Positions 9,518 to 18,879 of a stretch of DNA of 64,000 nucleotides are shown here, one piece after another. The number at the start of each line of letters is the position of its first letter. The stretch's first letter is position 1. This stretch comes from Candidatus Methanomethylophilaceae archaeon (GTDB lineage Archaea; Thermoplasmatota; Thermoplasmata; Methanomassiliicoccales; Methanomethylophilaceae), in contig CALUHR010000013.1 of NCBI GenBank assembly GCA_944320495.1, forward strand, positions 354,687 to 418,686, read 5' to 3'. The notes below the pieces were generated by a model. That model did no database searches, was not told the DNA's origin, and saw nothing but the letters and a program-made list of their open reading frames with translations. The translations under genes and the position numbers were made by a program.

Positions 9518-9883
9518 ATGCAGACGGTCGTGCTCGACACAAACGCCTTACTGATGCCCTTCGAGATCAGGATAAACCTGGACCTCGCCCTGCAGGAGCT
9601 GCTGGGCGACACCAGGATCCTGGTCCCGGGCCCCCTCATAGGGGAGCTGAAGCATCTGGACCACAAGTTCTCCGGTGCGGCGCTCGCGCTCGCCCGCAAA
9701 TACGAGATCATCCCCACCGTCGCCACCGGCGACAGCGCCGTCATCGAGTTGGCGAAGCGGGAGAACGCCTTCGTGCTCACCAACGACAGGGAGCTCCGCA
9801 GGCGTCTCAGGCGCGAGAAGGTCCCGATCATCTACCTCAGGTCCGGCACCCATCTCACGATGGAGAGGTATCTCGGGGACTGA
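9518..9883 (+). CDS. PIN-domain ribonuclease (Fcf1/Utp24-like)
   Basis: A 121-residue PIN domain. The conserved acidic metal ligands are visible in VVLDTNALLMPF, GELKHLD and VLTNDRELRRRL. The gene follows aIF2 gamma in many archaea, and this stand-alone type resembles the rRNA-processing Fcf1 family more than a toxin: there is no antitoxin beside it. The probable role is pre-rRNA processing, by context. The start is ATG 9518; GTG 9509, overlapping the aIF2 gamma stop, is an alternative. Confidence 0.8.
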   Translation: MQTVVLDTNALLMPFEIRINLDLALQELLGDTRILVPGPLIGELKHLDHKFSGAALALARKYEIIPTVATGDSAVIELAKRENAFVLTNDRELRRRLRREKVPIIYLRSGTHLTMERYLGD

Positions 9884-9924
9884 GACGGGCAGTCGTTATC
9901 TACCCTCCCCCCGATTCGGGGACC

Positions 9925-10419
9925 ATGGCATGGCCGTTCGGTAAGAAGGATGAGAAGCCGGTCGAGAACAAGCTGCCGGAGCAGTCCGAGAGGCAGTACA
10001 ACCTGTTCTGGATGATCCGCATGAGCCCGTTCGCCGACCGCTCGGACGAGGAGGTCCAGCAGGCCATCGACAGGAAGATCGCGGAGGTCGAGAGGACCCT
10101 GAGGACCCAGCCCGTCGAGATGGTCCGCGTCAAGAGCGAGAGGAAGGTCGAGAAGCTGAAGGCGCTCTCCGGTGACAGCGCAGCCATCGCCGCCGAGAGG
10201 GACGAGGCCATCCTCCACTTCAACAGGAACATGATCGAGGACAACGGAGGTTCCGTCCCCACCGATCCCGAGAAGATCTCGGCCACCGTGTCCAGGGAGG
10301 GGTGGGCCGACGGGACGGGGCTGGTGGACGTCGATGGGATGCCCCACTGCCCCAGATGCGGCTACATCAACAGGAAGACGAAGGTCTGCGTCAACTGCGG
10401 ATCGAAGCTGAGGCACCGA
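9925..10419 (+). CDS. Zinc-ribbon protein of unknown function, ends at CGA
   Basis: A 164-residue protein: a charged, partly helical N-terminal region, then a C-terminal zinc ribbon (CPRCGYINRKTKVCVNCGSK). I do not recognise the family. Under the standard code it ends at TAA 10449, but the first in-frame CGA is at 10417-10419, ten residues after the last zinc ligand, and a second CGA follows three codons later. No other CGA occurs in frame. The extra standard-code tail is ten residues. A GC-rich hairpin at 10460-10480 follows, between this gene and the convergent cyclophilin. Confidence 0.6.
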
Positions 10420-10459
10420 GTCCTGCGATGCCTCGAGAAAACGATTTAAGTCGTTTCAC

Positions 10460-10480
10460 GGGCCGGGTGTCGCCCGGCCC
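10460..10480. terminator. GC-rich hairpin between convergent genes
   Basis: GGGCCGGG at 10460-10467 pairs perfectly with CCCGGCCC at 10473-10480 around a five-base loop. A weaker inverted repeat AAACGA/TCGTTT lies just before it. The site separates two convergent genes, which suits a bidirectional transcription-end or mRNA-stabilising hairpin. Confidence 0.55.
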
Positions 10481-10485
10481 GACGA

Positions 10486-10965
10486 TCACTCGACGACCTC
10501 GGCCTTCAGGATCTTGACGTCCTCGAGGGGCCTGTCCCTGCGGTCGGTCTCGACCCTGCCGATCCTGTCGACGACGTCCATGCCGGAGACGACCTCGCCG
10601 AACACGGGGTGAGCGGACGGGGTGCGGGGGTCCTCCTTGTCGAGGTACTTGTTGTCCACGGTGTTGATGAAGAACTGGCTGCCTCCGGAGTGGGGCCTGC
10701 CGGTGTTGGCCATGGAGATGGTTCCCCTGACGTTGGAGTGGCCCTTGCCGAACTCGTCCTCGATGGTGTAGCCGGGTCCGCCCATTCCGGTGCCGGTGGG
10801 GTCCCCGCCCTGGATCATGAATCCGTCGATGACCCTGTGGAAGATGGTGCCGTCGTAGAAGCCCTCCTTCGCCAGCTTGACGAAGTTGCCGGTGGTGATG
10901 GGCATGTCCTCGTTCATCTTCAGGGTGATGTCTCCCATGGTAGTGTGGAGGATGACCTGAGTCAT
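10486..10965 (-). CDS. ppiB: Cyclophilin-type peptidyl-prolyl isomerase
   Basis: A 159-residue cytoplasmic cyclophilin (no signal peptide) that catalyses cis-trans isomerisation of prolyl bonds. Signatures include FYDGTIFHRVIDGFMIQGGD with the catalytic Arg, GGSQFFI and HPVFGEVVSGMDVV. Length is that of a minimal single-domain enzyme. Cyclophilins are present in only part of the archaea, more often mesophiles. It stands alone and is convergent with the zinc-ribbon gene. Confidence 0.95.
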   Translation of the reverse strand: MTQVILHTTMGDITLKMNEDMPITTGNFVKLAKEGFYDGTIFHRVIDGFMIQGGDPTGTGMGGPGYTIEDEFGKGHSNVRGTISMANTGRPHSGGSQFFINTVDNKYLDKEDPRTPSAHPVFGEVVSGMDVVDRIGRVETDRRDRPLEDVKILKAEVVE

Positions 10966-11044
10966 GCACGCTCCATCCGCCCCGTGTCCTTAAACCCTTC
11001 CGCCGACCGTCCCGTTATATCGTCGCATGCCGTGCATGTTCCCG

Positions 11045-12397
11045 ATGGATCCGTTCAGGCTGCAGGACCACGGCACGACGCCGGAGAGGGAGGCTGTCGC
11101 AGGTTTCACCACGTTCCTCTCGATGGCGTACATCCTGGTCACCGTGCCGGGGATACTCTCATCGCCGGACGGGATGCAGTGGGGCGCCGTGTTCCTGGCG
11201 TCGGCGATATCGTCGGCCGTCGGCACCCTCGTCATGGCGCTGTACGCCAACGTGCCGTACGCGCTGGCCCCAGGCCTCGGGATGGCCTCGTTCCTCACGG
11301 TGACCGTGTGCGGTGACATGGGATTCACCTGGCAGGAGGGTCTGTCGATCGTCTTCATATGTGGACTCGTGAACATCGCCATAACCCTGAGCAACGTCCG
11401 CCGCCTGATTATCGCGGCCATACCCCGCAGCCTCCAGCTGGCGATATCCGGGGGCATAGGGCTGTTCCTGGCCTACGTCGGACTGCTGGAGTCCGGCCTC
11501 CTGGACCTGTCGGGGAGCACCCCCGCCCTGGGCGATCTGGCCAGCCCCCAGGTACTGCTGTTCCTCGTCGCCCTCGTCGTGTCGATGCTCCTGTACATCC
11601 GCAACGTCCGTGGGGCGCCGATCATCGCCATCGCGGTCATCGCCCTCCTGGGCATCCCGATGGGCGTGACGCACATGGGTGACAACGTGGGCTTCGGAGA
11701 GGCAGTGTCCCAGCTATGCTCCTCCTTCGGGGCGATCTTCACATCCGAGGGCATACCGGCGCTCTTCTCCGACACCAGCAGGATACTGCTGGCGCTGGTC
11801 GCCATCGTATCATTCAGTCTGGTGGACACGTTCGACACCATCGGGTCGTTCGTGGGGACCGGGAGGAAGGCCGGCATATTCACGGAGGAGGAGATGACGA
11901 CCGCCGGCGATGGCGGGTTCAGGACGCGGATGGACCGCGCCCTGGTGGCCGATTCCGTCGCGACCTCCGTGGGGGCGGTGTTCGGCACCTCGAACACCAC
12001 GACGGTGCTCGAATCGGTGGTGGGGATCTCGCAGGGCGGCAGGACGGGTCTGGCATCCGTGGTGACGGCCGCGTGTATCCTGCTCATAATGCCGGCGGCG
12101 GCACTCATCAGCGTCATACCAGTGCCGGCCTATTCCGCGATCCTGGTGATGGTGGGCGTGATGATGCTCTCGTCGTTCAGGAGCATCGACTGGGAGGACC
12201 TGGGGGAGGCGGTCCCGGCGTTCTTCGCGGGGCTGTTCATCGCCCTCTGCTACAACATCAGCTACGGGATCGGATTCGCGTTCATCGCCTTCTGTCTGAC
12301 CAGGGTGTTCCTCGGCCGTGCCGGGGAGGTCAGCAGGCTGATGTGGGTCGTCTCAGCCCTTTTCGCGGTGATGTTCGCGCTGCAGGCGATCGTGCGA
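11045..12397 (+). CDS. AzgA-type purine (xanthine/uracil family) permease, ends at CGA
   Basis: About 450 residues, 12-14 membrane helices, NCS2/AzgA family. Marks include EREAVAGFTTFLSMAYILV at the N-terminus, PGLGMASFLTVTV, SLVDTFDTIGSFVG and GTSNTTTVLESVVG. It likely imports hypoxanthine, adenine or guanine with protons, and fits with Apt in the same window. A TATATC element at 11015-11020 makes a leaderless start at ATG 11045 most likely; ATGs at 11027 and 11036 are in frame. The only in-frame CGA is 12395-12397, right after the last helix. The standard code runs to 13537, antisense through all of RFC. The end abuts the RFC end. Confidence 0.75.
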
Positions 12398-13459
12398 TCG
12401 CGAGAAGCCTCGCCTGCGCTTCCTTCCGGACATCGCCACATAGGCGAGCAGATGTTCCAGCTGCACCCTCTCGAGGGGCATGCCCATGCCCCCGGACCCG
12501 CACTGGGCTATGCGGAAGTCCGTCTCCCCGACCTTGTCCAGGAGCCTCACGGCCTCCGCCCCCTCCAGCCCGAGCTCCAAGGCCTGCCTCTGGATCTCCG
12601 TGGCGATCTCGCGGCAGGTCATGCCCTCGCCGATGAGCAGCCCGTCCAGCGCGTCCCTGGCGGCCATGAAGTCGCCCGAGCGTGCCTTGGAGAGCATGTC
12701 CCTGACCCCGTTGGAGGAGCGGGTCTCGGACACGGCGAAGACCGCGTCGAGGTCCACGCGGCCTCTGGTCACGGCGGCCGCCTGGAGCATGGCCATCGCC
12801 CTCCTGATGTCCCCGTCGGCGGCCATGGCGATACCGTCCGCCGCCCCGCGGTCCAGTTCGACGCCCTCGGACTCTGCGACCTCGACGATGCGCTTCGAGA
12901 GGTCGGCGCGGGGTATGGGGACGAACCTGACGACCCCGCACCTGGACCTCACGGGGTCGATTATCATGGACTGGTGGTTGCAGGCGAGGATGAACATGCA
13001 GTTGCGGGAGTAGACCTCCATGGTGCGCCTGAGGGCCTCCTGCACCTCCTTGGACATCGTGTCGACCTCGTCGATGAAGACGACCCTGAACCTGACTCCG
13101 TCTATCGATGCCGTGGACACGAACTCCTTGATTCTCCAGAGGGGGCTGTCCATCGTCTTGGTGACGGTCCTGACGGTCGTCTCTCCCTCGTCATCGGTCT
13201 CCGTGACGGTGACCTCGCGTTTCTTGGTGAGGTCGGAGGCGTCGATCTCCAGGAAGTTGCCCTCGATGTTGCCCTCCAGGACCTCCCTCGCGACGATGAG
13301 CGCGCAGGTGGTCTTGCCGGTCCCCGGGGGGCCCGCCAGGAGGAGGTGCGGCACGCTCTGCTGGGACGTCAGCGGTCTGAGCCTCTCGACGGCCATCGGC
13401 TGGCCCACGATCCCGTCCAGGGATGTCGGCCTGTACTTCTCCATCCAGACGGACTCCAT
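12398..13459 (-). CDS. rfcS: Replication factor C small subunit, ends at CGA
   Basis: A 353-residue clamp-loader ATPase. It shows EKYRPTSLDGIVGQ, Walker A GPPGTGKT (residues 43-50), Walker B VVFIDEVD and the SRC arginine-finger motif. It loads PCNA (gene at 36441) on primed DNA together with a large subunit not seen here. Between Walker A and B there is an insertion of about 25 residues rich in Thr, Glu and Lys. The only in-frame CGA (12400-12398) follows the tail KRRRGFS; the standard code adds 15 residues to 12353. This CGA is the reverse strand of the same CGATCG that ends the permease. Confidence 0.88.
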
Positions 13460-13533
13460 CTTGATCGGGGGTCCATGCCCCTCGACCTATTAGGGTCCAT
13501 CGTCCGTCGCAATCTGCTTATATCGCAAACTGG

Positions 13534-13549
13534 TTAAGCGGTCACTTAA
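13534..13549. promoter_or_regulatory. Inverted repeat at the ArsR-NifX start, probable autoregulatory operator
   Basis: TTAAG at 13534-13538 and CTTAA at 13545-13549 form an inverted repeat six bases apart, directly around the expected transcription start of the ArsR-family gene and downstream of its TATA-like CTTATATC at 13517-13524. ArsR repressors commonly bind such dyads in their own promoters; here this is inference from position. Confidence 0.45.
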
Positions 13550-13553
13550 TGGG

Positions 13554-14354
13554 ATGAACGGCATGGACGACATCGCGGAGGATCTGAGGGTGGTGTCGGA
13601 CGGGACGAGGTTCTCGATCCTGGCCATCCTCCTCAGGCACGACATCTGCTCCGGGGCCCTGGCACGCAGGCTGGGGATATCCGAGGCGGCCGTGTCCCAG
13701 CACATGAGGGTGCTGAGGGAGGCCGGTTTCGTCACTCCCGTCCGCCGCGGGTACTTCACCCACTACGAGGTGGACCGCGACAGGATCCGCATGCTGGCAC
13801 ATGCTCTGGAGGCCATGTCCCTGAGCGACCGCGCCCCATGCGACCCGGTCCTCGAGGGATGTGACAGGAAGGGCCGCGGGAGCTGCCGGTCGGCGGTCCC
13901 CGGTGCCGGATGTCCCAGGATGGAGGGCGGTGAGCCCCCTTGCCCGGGGTGCCGCCGCTGCATGACAGAGAGAAGGTCGGGAATCATGAGGGTAGCAGCC
14001 ACATACGAGAACGGGGAGGTCTTCCAGCACTTCGGGAGGACGCAGCAGTTCAAGGTCTACGATATCGAGGACGGGAGGGTGGTCTCGTCCGCGGTCCATG
14101 GGACCGGCGGCAGGGGTCACGGCGAGCTCATCAATGTGCTGAGGGAGCTCGATGTCTCCGCGCTCATCTGCGGGGGCCTCGGGGGCGGTGCGATGCAGGG
14201 GCTCGAGGCTTCGGGCATACGTGTCGTGCCGGGATGCTCCGGGGATGCGGACGCCGCCGTGCAGGCGTTCGCCGAGGGGAGGCTGGAGGGACCCACGGGG
14301 CCCACCTGCGACCACCACGGCGAGGGTCACCAGTGCTCCTGCGGGAGGCACCGA
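13554..14354 (+). CDS. ArsR-family regulator fused to a NifX/NifB-type cofactor-binding domain, ends at CGA
   Basis: A 266-residue fusion. Residues 5-85 form an ArsR winged helix (GALARRLGISEAAVSQHMRV). Residues 95-140 are a Cys-rich linker with eight cysteines, including CPGCRRC. From residue 145 there is a dinitrogenase iron-molybdenum cofactor (NifX/NafY-like) domain (VAATYENGEVFQHFGRTQQF), ending in a His/Cys tail CDHHGEGHQCSCGRH. No start or stop separates the halves. It may sense a metal cluster and control transcription. The only in-frame CGA (14352-14354) comes right after the His/Cys tail; the standard code continues to 16562 antisense to Cdc48. Confidence 0.72.
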
Positions 14355-16553
14355 TCGCCCGTAGAACGGGACCGAGTCCCAGCCGGTGCGGCGCCTCCTT
14401 ATGCGCCGGCCGGCGTCCTCGTACCCGTCCATGACCTCCTTGGTCACGGACGGCATCACGAGCCCCAGCGCCGCATCGAAATGACGCTGGCACACCTTCG
14501 CGGCCCCGGGGTCCTCGCGGTAGGCGGCCAGTCCCGCCTCGCGGCACACCGAGGCGAGGTCCGCGCCGGTGTAGCCGTCGGTGGACCTCGCGACCGCATC
14601 CAGGTCCACGCCGTCCAGAGGCATCCTCTTTGTGTGCACCGCCAGTATGCTCCTGCGGGCCCTCTCGTCGGGCTTCCCCACGAGGACGAGCCTGTCGAAC
14701 CTGCCGGGCCTCAGCAGGGCCGGGTCTATCATGTCCGGGCGGTTGGTGGCGCCCATGACGGTCACGTTGCGCATGCCCTCGACCCCGTCCATCGAGGTGA
14801 GGAGCTGGGCGACGACCCTCTCCCATGCGGAGCCGTCCCCCGCTCCGCGGATGGGGGCGATCGAGTCCAGCTCGTCGAAGAATATGATGCAGGGGGCCAT
14901 CTGCTTGGCCCTCTTGAAGATCTGACGGATGGCGCGCTCGCTCTCGCCCATCCACTTGCTGGCCATCTCGGGACCGTTGACCGAGATGAAGTTGGTCCCG
15001 GACTCGTTGGCCATCGCCTTCGCTATCAGGGTCTTGCCGGTCCCGGGCGGTCCGTAGAGCAGGACCCCCTTCCCCGGCTCGATGCCGAGCCTCTCGCAGG
15101 GGTTGCCCTCCTCGGTGGACAGCACCTCGCGGATCTGCGCCCTCACATCGTCCAGGCCCCCGACGTCCTCCCAGGTGACCTTGGGGATCTCGACCAGCAC
15201 CTCGCGCATGCCACTGGGCTCCACGTCGGACAGCGCAGCCCTGAAGTCGTCCATGGACACGCGCATGCTCTCGAGGATCTCCGACGGGACCTTCCGGTCC
15301 AGGTCGAACTCCGACATGCGGGCGCTGAGGCAGTGCATGGCGGCCTCCCTGCAGAGGGCGGCCAGGTCGGCGCCCACGAAACCCTGGGTCATGGAGGCGA
15401 GCGCGTCCGGGGTGACGTCCTCGGTCAGTGGCATCTCCCTCAGGTGGACGGAGAGGATGTCCGCCCTCGCCTTCCTCCCGGGAATCCCGACCTCGATCTC
15501 CCTGTCGAACCTTCCAGGGCGTCTCAGCGCCGGGTCGATGGAGTCCTCCCTGTTGGTGGCGCCGATGACTATGACGTTCCCCCTGTCCCCGAGGCCGTCC
15601 ATCAGGGTGAGGAGCTGGGCCACCACCCTGCGCTCCACCTCGCCAGAGACCGCGTCCCTGCTGGGGGCGATGGAGTCTATCTCGTCCAGGAACACGATGC
15701 TGGGTGCGCTCTCCTCCGCCTTCTTGAATATCTCCCTCAGGCGCTCCTCGCTCTGGCCGTAGTACTGGCCCATGATCTCCGGTCCGCGGACCGAGAACAG
15801 GGTGGCGCCCGACTCGTTGGCGACCGCCTCGGCCATGAGGGTCTTCCCTGTGCCGGGCGGTCCGTAGAGGAGTACGCCCCTCGGGGCCCCTATGCCCAGG
15901 CGCTCGAAGAGCTCCGGATGCTTCAGGGGGAGCTCTATCATCTCACGGATGCGCTTCAGCTCGTCATCCAGGCCGCCCACGTCGTCATAGGTGATCTGAT
16001 GGCCGGTCTGGCTCTTCGCCGTCTCACGCTTGCGGGGACCGTCCCTGACGACAACCTTGGTGGATTCCGTGACGATGACCGGTCCCTTCGGGACGGTGGA
16101 TGCGACCGAGAACGTGGAGCGGTTGCCCATGAGGGCGATGTTCGGCACGATGATGTCCGTGTCCGCCACGAGGGGGCGGTTGAGGAGCCCCCGGAGGAAG
16201 ATCTCCTCGATCCCGTCCTCGAACCTGATGCGCTTGCCCTCGGGGATGTTCGGGGAGAGGACGACCTGCTCGGCGGGGGCGGGGTCGCATCTCCTCACGG
16301 TGACGCTCTCGTCCACGCTGACCCCCGCGTTGGTCCTGGTGAGGCCGTCTATCAGCAGCAGGCCGCGGCCCTCGTCCGTCTGGTCGCCCTTGAAGACCTT
16401 GGCGACGACGGTGCGCTTCCCGACGATCTCGATGGTGTCCCCCAGCTCCAGACCGAGGGCCCTGCGGGACTCGGAGTCCATCCTAGCCCTCCCATATCCC
16501 GCCTCGGACTGGGACCTGGCCATCGCGACTTTCAGGACGATCGAATCGGACAT
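14355..16553 (-). CDS. cdc48: Cdc48/VAT AAA+ unfoldase, ends at CGA
   Basis: A 732-residue AAA+ ATPase of the Cdc48/p97/VAT family, a hexameric unfoldase feeding the proteasome. An N-domain of about 190 residues (double-psi barrel) precedes two AAA modules, each with GPPGTGKT, Walker B ([10 protein letters not shown] and [10 protein letters not shown]) and arginine fingers. Full length for the family ends at about residue 730, exactly where the only in-frame CGA stands (14357-14355, after WDSVPFYG). I read all codons and found no other CGA. The standard code would add 270 residues antisense to the ArsR-NifX gene, to 13542. Confidence 0.9.
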
Positions 16554-16583
16554 CGCCCGTAATGAATGCGTCCGCTCGGATAA

Positions 16584-17390
16584 TCATCGCGGTCCCGATC
16601 GCTCCCGCAGGCTTTCCATGGCGTCCGCCGCGTGGGCCCTGAACAGGTCCCTGAACTCGGGGTACTCGCCCATGCCGCGAACGATGCAGCGGGGGTTGTA
16701 CCCGGCCGCGGCCATGACGCTCCTGAGGGAGTCCTCCTCGTCCCCGGCGAGGTCGTTGTTGGCGTGGTCCCCGGCGACGATCATGAGCGGGAACATCGCG
16801 ACATCCTTGCGATCACAGCCCTCCATGAGGCCGAGGGTGCTGTCGTAGTCGGGGAAACCCTCCACCGTCGTGACGTAGACGTCCCTGCGGCCGGAGGCGA
16901 TCAGCCTGAGCTGGAGCTCGCTGTACGCCGAGTTCGCGAAGTGGGTGGTGCCGTGGCCCATGAGCACCATGGCGTCGCCTTCCGCCTCGGGGCCGTATGC
17001 GGCCCCGATCGCCTCGATGAGGGCGTCGAAGTCCTCGGAGGTCGTCAGGAGAGGCCTCCCGACGGTGATGGCGTCGAACCTGTCTCTGCGCCTCTCCACC
17101 TCCTCCATCATGTAGTCGTACTCGACGCCGTTCATCACGAGCGTGGGCTGGACCACCACGGTCCCGTAGCCCTCGTCGGCCAGCCTGTCCAGGGCGGCAT
17201 CGACGAAGTCGACGTGGATGCCCCTCTTCTCGAGGATCCTTATCACCGGACGGCTGGTGAACGCCCTCCTGACATCCCATCCGGGGAAGGATTCTGCGAT
17301 GTGCCTCTCGATGGCGCCGATGGTCTTCTCGCGGGTATCATCGTAGCTCGTCCCGTAGCTGGCGACGAGGATGGCCTTCTTTTCCGACAT
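16584..17390 (-). CDS. cbiK: Anaerobic sirohydrochlorin cobaltochelatase
   Basis: A 268-residue CbiK-type class II chelatase inserting cobalt into sirohydrochlorin at the start of the anaerobic cobamide route. The N-terminus AILVASYGTSYDDTREKTI and the motif VLMGHGTTHFAN with the metal-binding His are diagnostic; a second His lies in the C-terminal half (VAGDHANND). No signal peptide. ATG 17390 is chosen over upstream in-frame starts because homologues begin at MSEKKAIL. It is 30 bases upstream of cdc48 on the same strand. TGA stop. Confidence 0.9.
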   Translation of the reverse strand: MSEKKAILVASYGTSYDDTREKTIGAIERHIAESFPGWDVRRAFTSRPVIRILEKRGIHVDFVDAALDRLADEGYGTVVVQPTLVMNGVEYDYMMEEVERRRDRFDAITVGRPLLTTSEDFDALIEAIGAAYGPEAEGDAMVLMGHGTTHFANSAYSELQLRLIASGRRDVYVTTVEGFPDYDSTLGLMEGCDRKDVAMFPLMIVAGDHANNDLAGDEEDSLRSVMAAAGYNPRCIVRGMGEYPEFRDLFRAHAADAMESLRERSGPR

Positions 17391-17505
17391 GTGAGTTGGA
17401 TATATGCTCCACCTTAAAAATCCACCCGAAGGCCCTCCGGCGCCCGGTTCCCGACTGAACACTTAATATCAGCAAGGGGATGCGAGGGCAGTCAGAGGAA
17501 GTCCA

Positions 17506-18660
17506 ATGGTGTCAAAGAGGCTTCAGGAGATCCCGGCATCGGGAACAATCGCCATCTCCAATCTGGTCAGCCAGATGAAGGCGGAGGGCGTGGACATCGT
17601 ATCGTTCTCCATGGGGGAACCCGATTTCACCACGCCGGAGAACGTCATCGACGCGTGCTGCGACTCGCTCCACCGCGGGTTCACCCATTACACCCCGTCC
17701 ACCGGCATCATGGAGCTCCGGCAGGCCGTGGCGGACATGGAGCGCGAGAAGGACGGAGTGCCCTGCAAGGCGTCCAACGTGCTCATCACGCCGACGAAGC
17801 AGGCCATCTTCATGATCGCCCTCGCCTACATCGATCCCGGCGACGAGGTCATCCTCTCCGACCCGTCCTGGGTCTCCTACGAGGCGTGCATCCGCCTCGC
17901 CGGTGGAGTGCCCGTGTACGTGCCCACCAGGTACGAGGACGAGTTCGTGCTGGACCCCGCCGCCGTAGAGGCCGCGGTGACCCCCAGGACGAAGATGATC
18001 ATCCTGAACACCCCGTCCAACCCGACCGGGACCGTGATCCCGGAGAGCGTCCTCAGGGAGATAGCCAGGATCGCCGAGGAGCACGACCTCCTCGTGATGT
18101 CCGACGAAATCTACGAGAGCATCATCTACGAGGGCAAGCACACCTCGTTCGCATCCCTGCCCGGCATGTTCGACCGCACCCTGCTGGTGTCCGGTCTGTC
18201 CAAGACCTACGCGATGACCGGGTGGAGGCTCGGATGGGCGATCGGCTCCGAGGAGAACATCAAGGCCATCAACAAGCTCCAGTCCCACTCCATCTCCTGC
18301 TGCGTGTCCTTCGTCCAGGAGGCCGCCGTGGAGGCCATCCGCGGACCGCAGGAGTCCAAGGACGCCATGGTCAGGGAGTTCAGGAAGAGGCGCGACCTCG
18401 CGCTGGACCTCATCGCCGAGATCCCGCAGCTCGAGTGCAACGTCCCCAAGGGGGCCTTCTACGTGTTCCCGAAGTACAGCGTCGACATGCCGTCCGCGAA
18501 GCTCGCGGAGGTCCTCCTGAAGGAGGGGCACGTCGCCGTCACCCCCGGGACCGCCTTCGGACCCGGCGGCGAGGGATTCTTCAGGGTCTCCTACGCCACC
18601 TCCGAGGACCAGATCCGCGAGGGATTCGACAGGATCAAGAGGACGCTGGCACAGCTCTGA
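17506..18660 (+). CDS. Class I/II PLP aminotransferase (aspartate/aromatic type)
   Basis: A 384-residue fold-type I aminotransferase, subgroup I-gamma. It shows SMGEPDFTTPENV at the N-terminus, NTPSNPTGTVIPE, SDEIYESIIYEGK and the PLP-binding lysine in SGLSKTYAMTGWRLGW. The Arg that binds the substrate carboxylate is in FFRVSYATS. It most likely makes aspartate or aromatic amino acids; the sequence alone does not fix specificity. It precedes the serine-pathway genes. A strong hairpin at 18674-18695 follows the TGA stop. Confidence 0.88.
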   Translation: MVSKRLQEIPASGTIAISNLVSQMKAEGVDIVSFSMGEPDFTTPENVIDACCDSLHRGFTHYTPSTGIMELRQAVADMEREKDGVPCKASNVLITPTKQAIFMIALAYIDPGDEVILSDPSWVSYEACIRLAGGVPVYVPTRYEDEFVLDPAAVEAAVTPRTKMIILNTPSNPTGTVIPESVLREIARIAEEHDLLVMSDEIYESIIYEGKHTSFASLPGMFDRTLLVSGLSKTYAMTGWRLGWAIGSEENIKAINKLQSHSISCCVSFVQEAAVEAIRGPQESKDAMVREFRKRRDLALDLIAEIPQLECNVPKGAFYVFPKYSVDMPSAKLAEVLLKEGHVAVTPGTAFGPGGEGFFRVSYATSEDQIREGFDRIKRTLAQL

Positions 18661-18673
18661 CAAACGCTTCCAT

Positions 18674-18695
18674 GCCCCGTCCTTTGGGACGGGGC
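18674..18695 (+). terminator. Perfect GC hairpin downstream of the aminotransferase gene
   Basis: GCCCCGTCC at 18674-18682 pairs with GGACGGGGC at 18687-18695 around a four-base loop. It begins 14 bases after the stop. There is no T-run, so it may stabilise the 3' end rather than end transcription by itself. Confidence 0.5.
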
Positions 18696-18879
18696 CTCCC
18701 GCACCGGGCCTCCCGGGAACACCCGCCAGGTCCGGTGCCACACCTTCTGCTGGCACATATTCCGCGGATGCCGGAGCGCTCCCCATCCATCGCAGGCTCT
18801 CGCCTGGTTGTCGCGCGCGCTACTTATTATAGGATGCCCCCGATGACGACCCATCTGCCCTAGGGCATGAGGGATCAAT

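Noticed and set aside
12395-12400. CGATCG as a HIP1-like genomic signature motif
   Set aside because: Two other CGA-ended genes (45311, 62196) have CGAGGT, and others have CGATCT, CGATCA, CGAGTC or CGACCA, so the shared feature is the codon CGA, not the hexamer.
11027-13537. An 836-codon ORF joining the permease to an antisense reading of RFC
   Set aside because: The part after 12397 is a shadow of RFC, rich in Pro, Arg and Gly, with no family similarity. The permease fold is complete before 12397.
14340-14370. A one-base insertion error that would bring TAG (14362) and TGA (minus, 14329) into frame
   Set aside because: It would repair this pair alone, and would leave the other run-on genes unexplained. 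The CGA rule explains all 13 with no indel.
13542-16562. Two overlapping 1,000-codon ORFs on opposite strands (Cdc48 plus extension; ArsR-NifX plus extension)
   Set aside because: Each consists of a real gene plus the antisense shadow of the other. Ending both at the CGATCG at 14352-14357 gives both proteins their normal family length.
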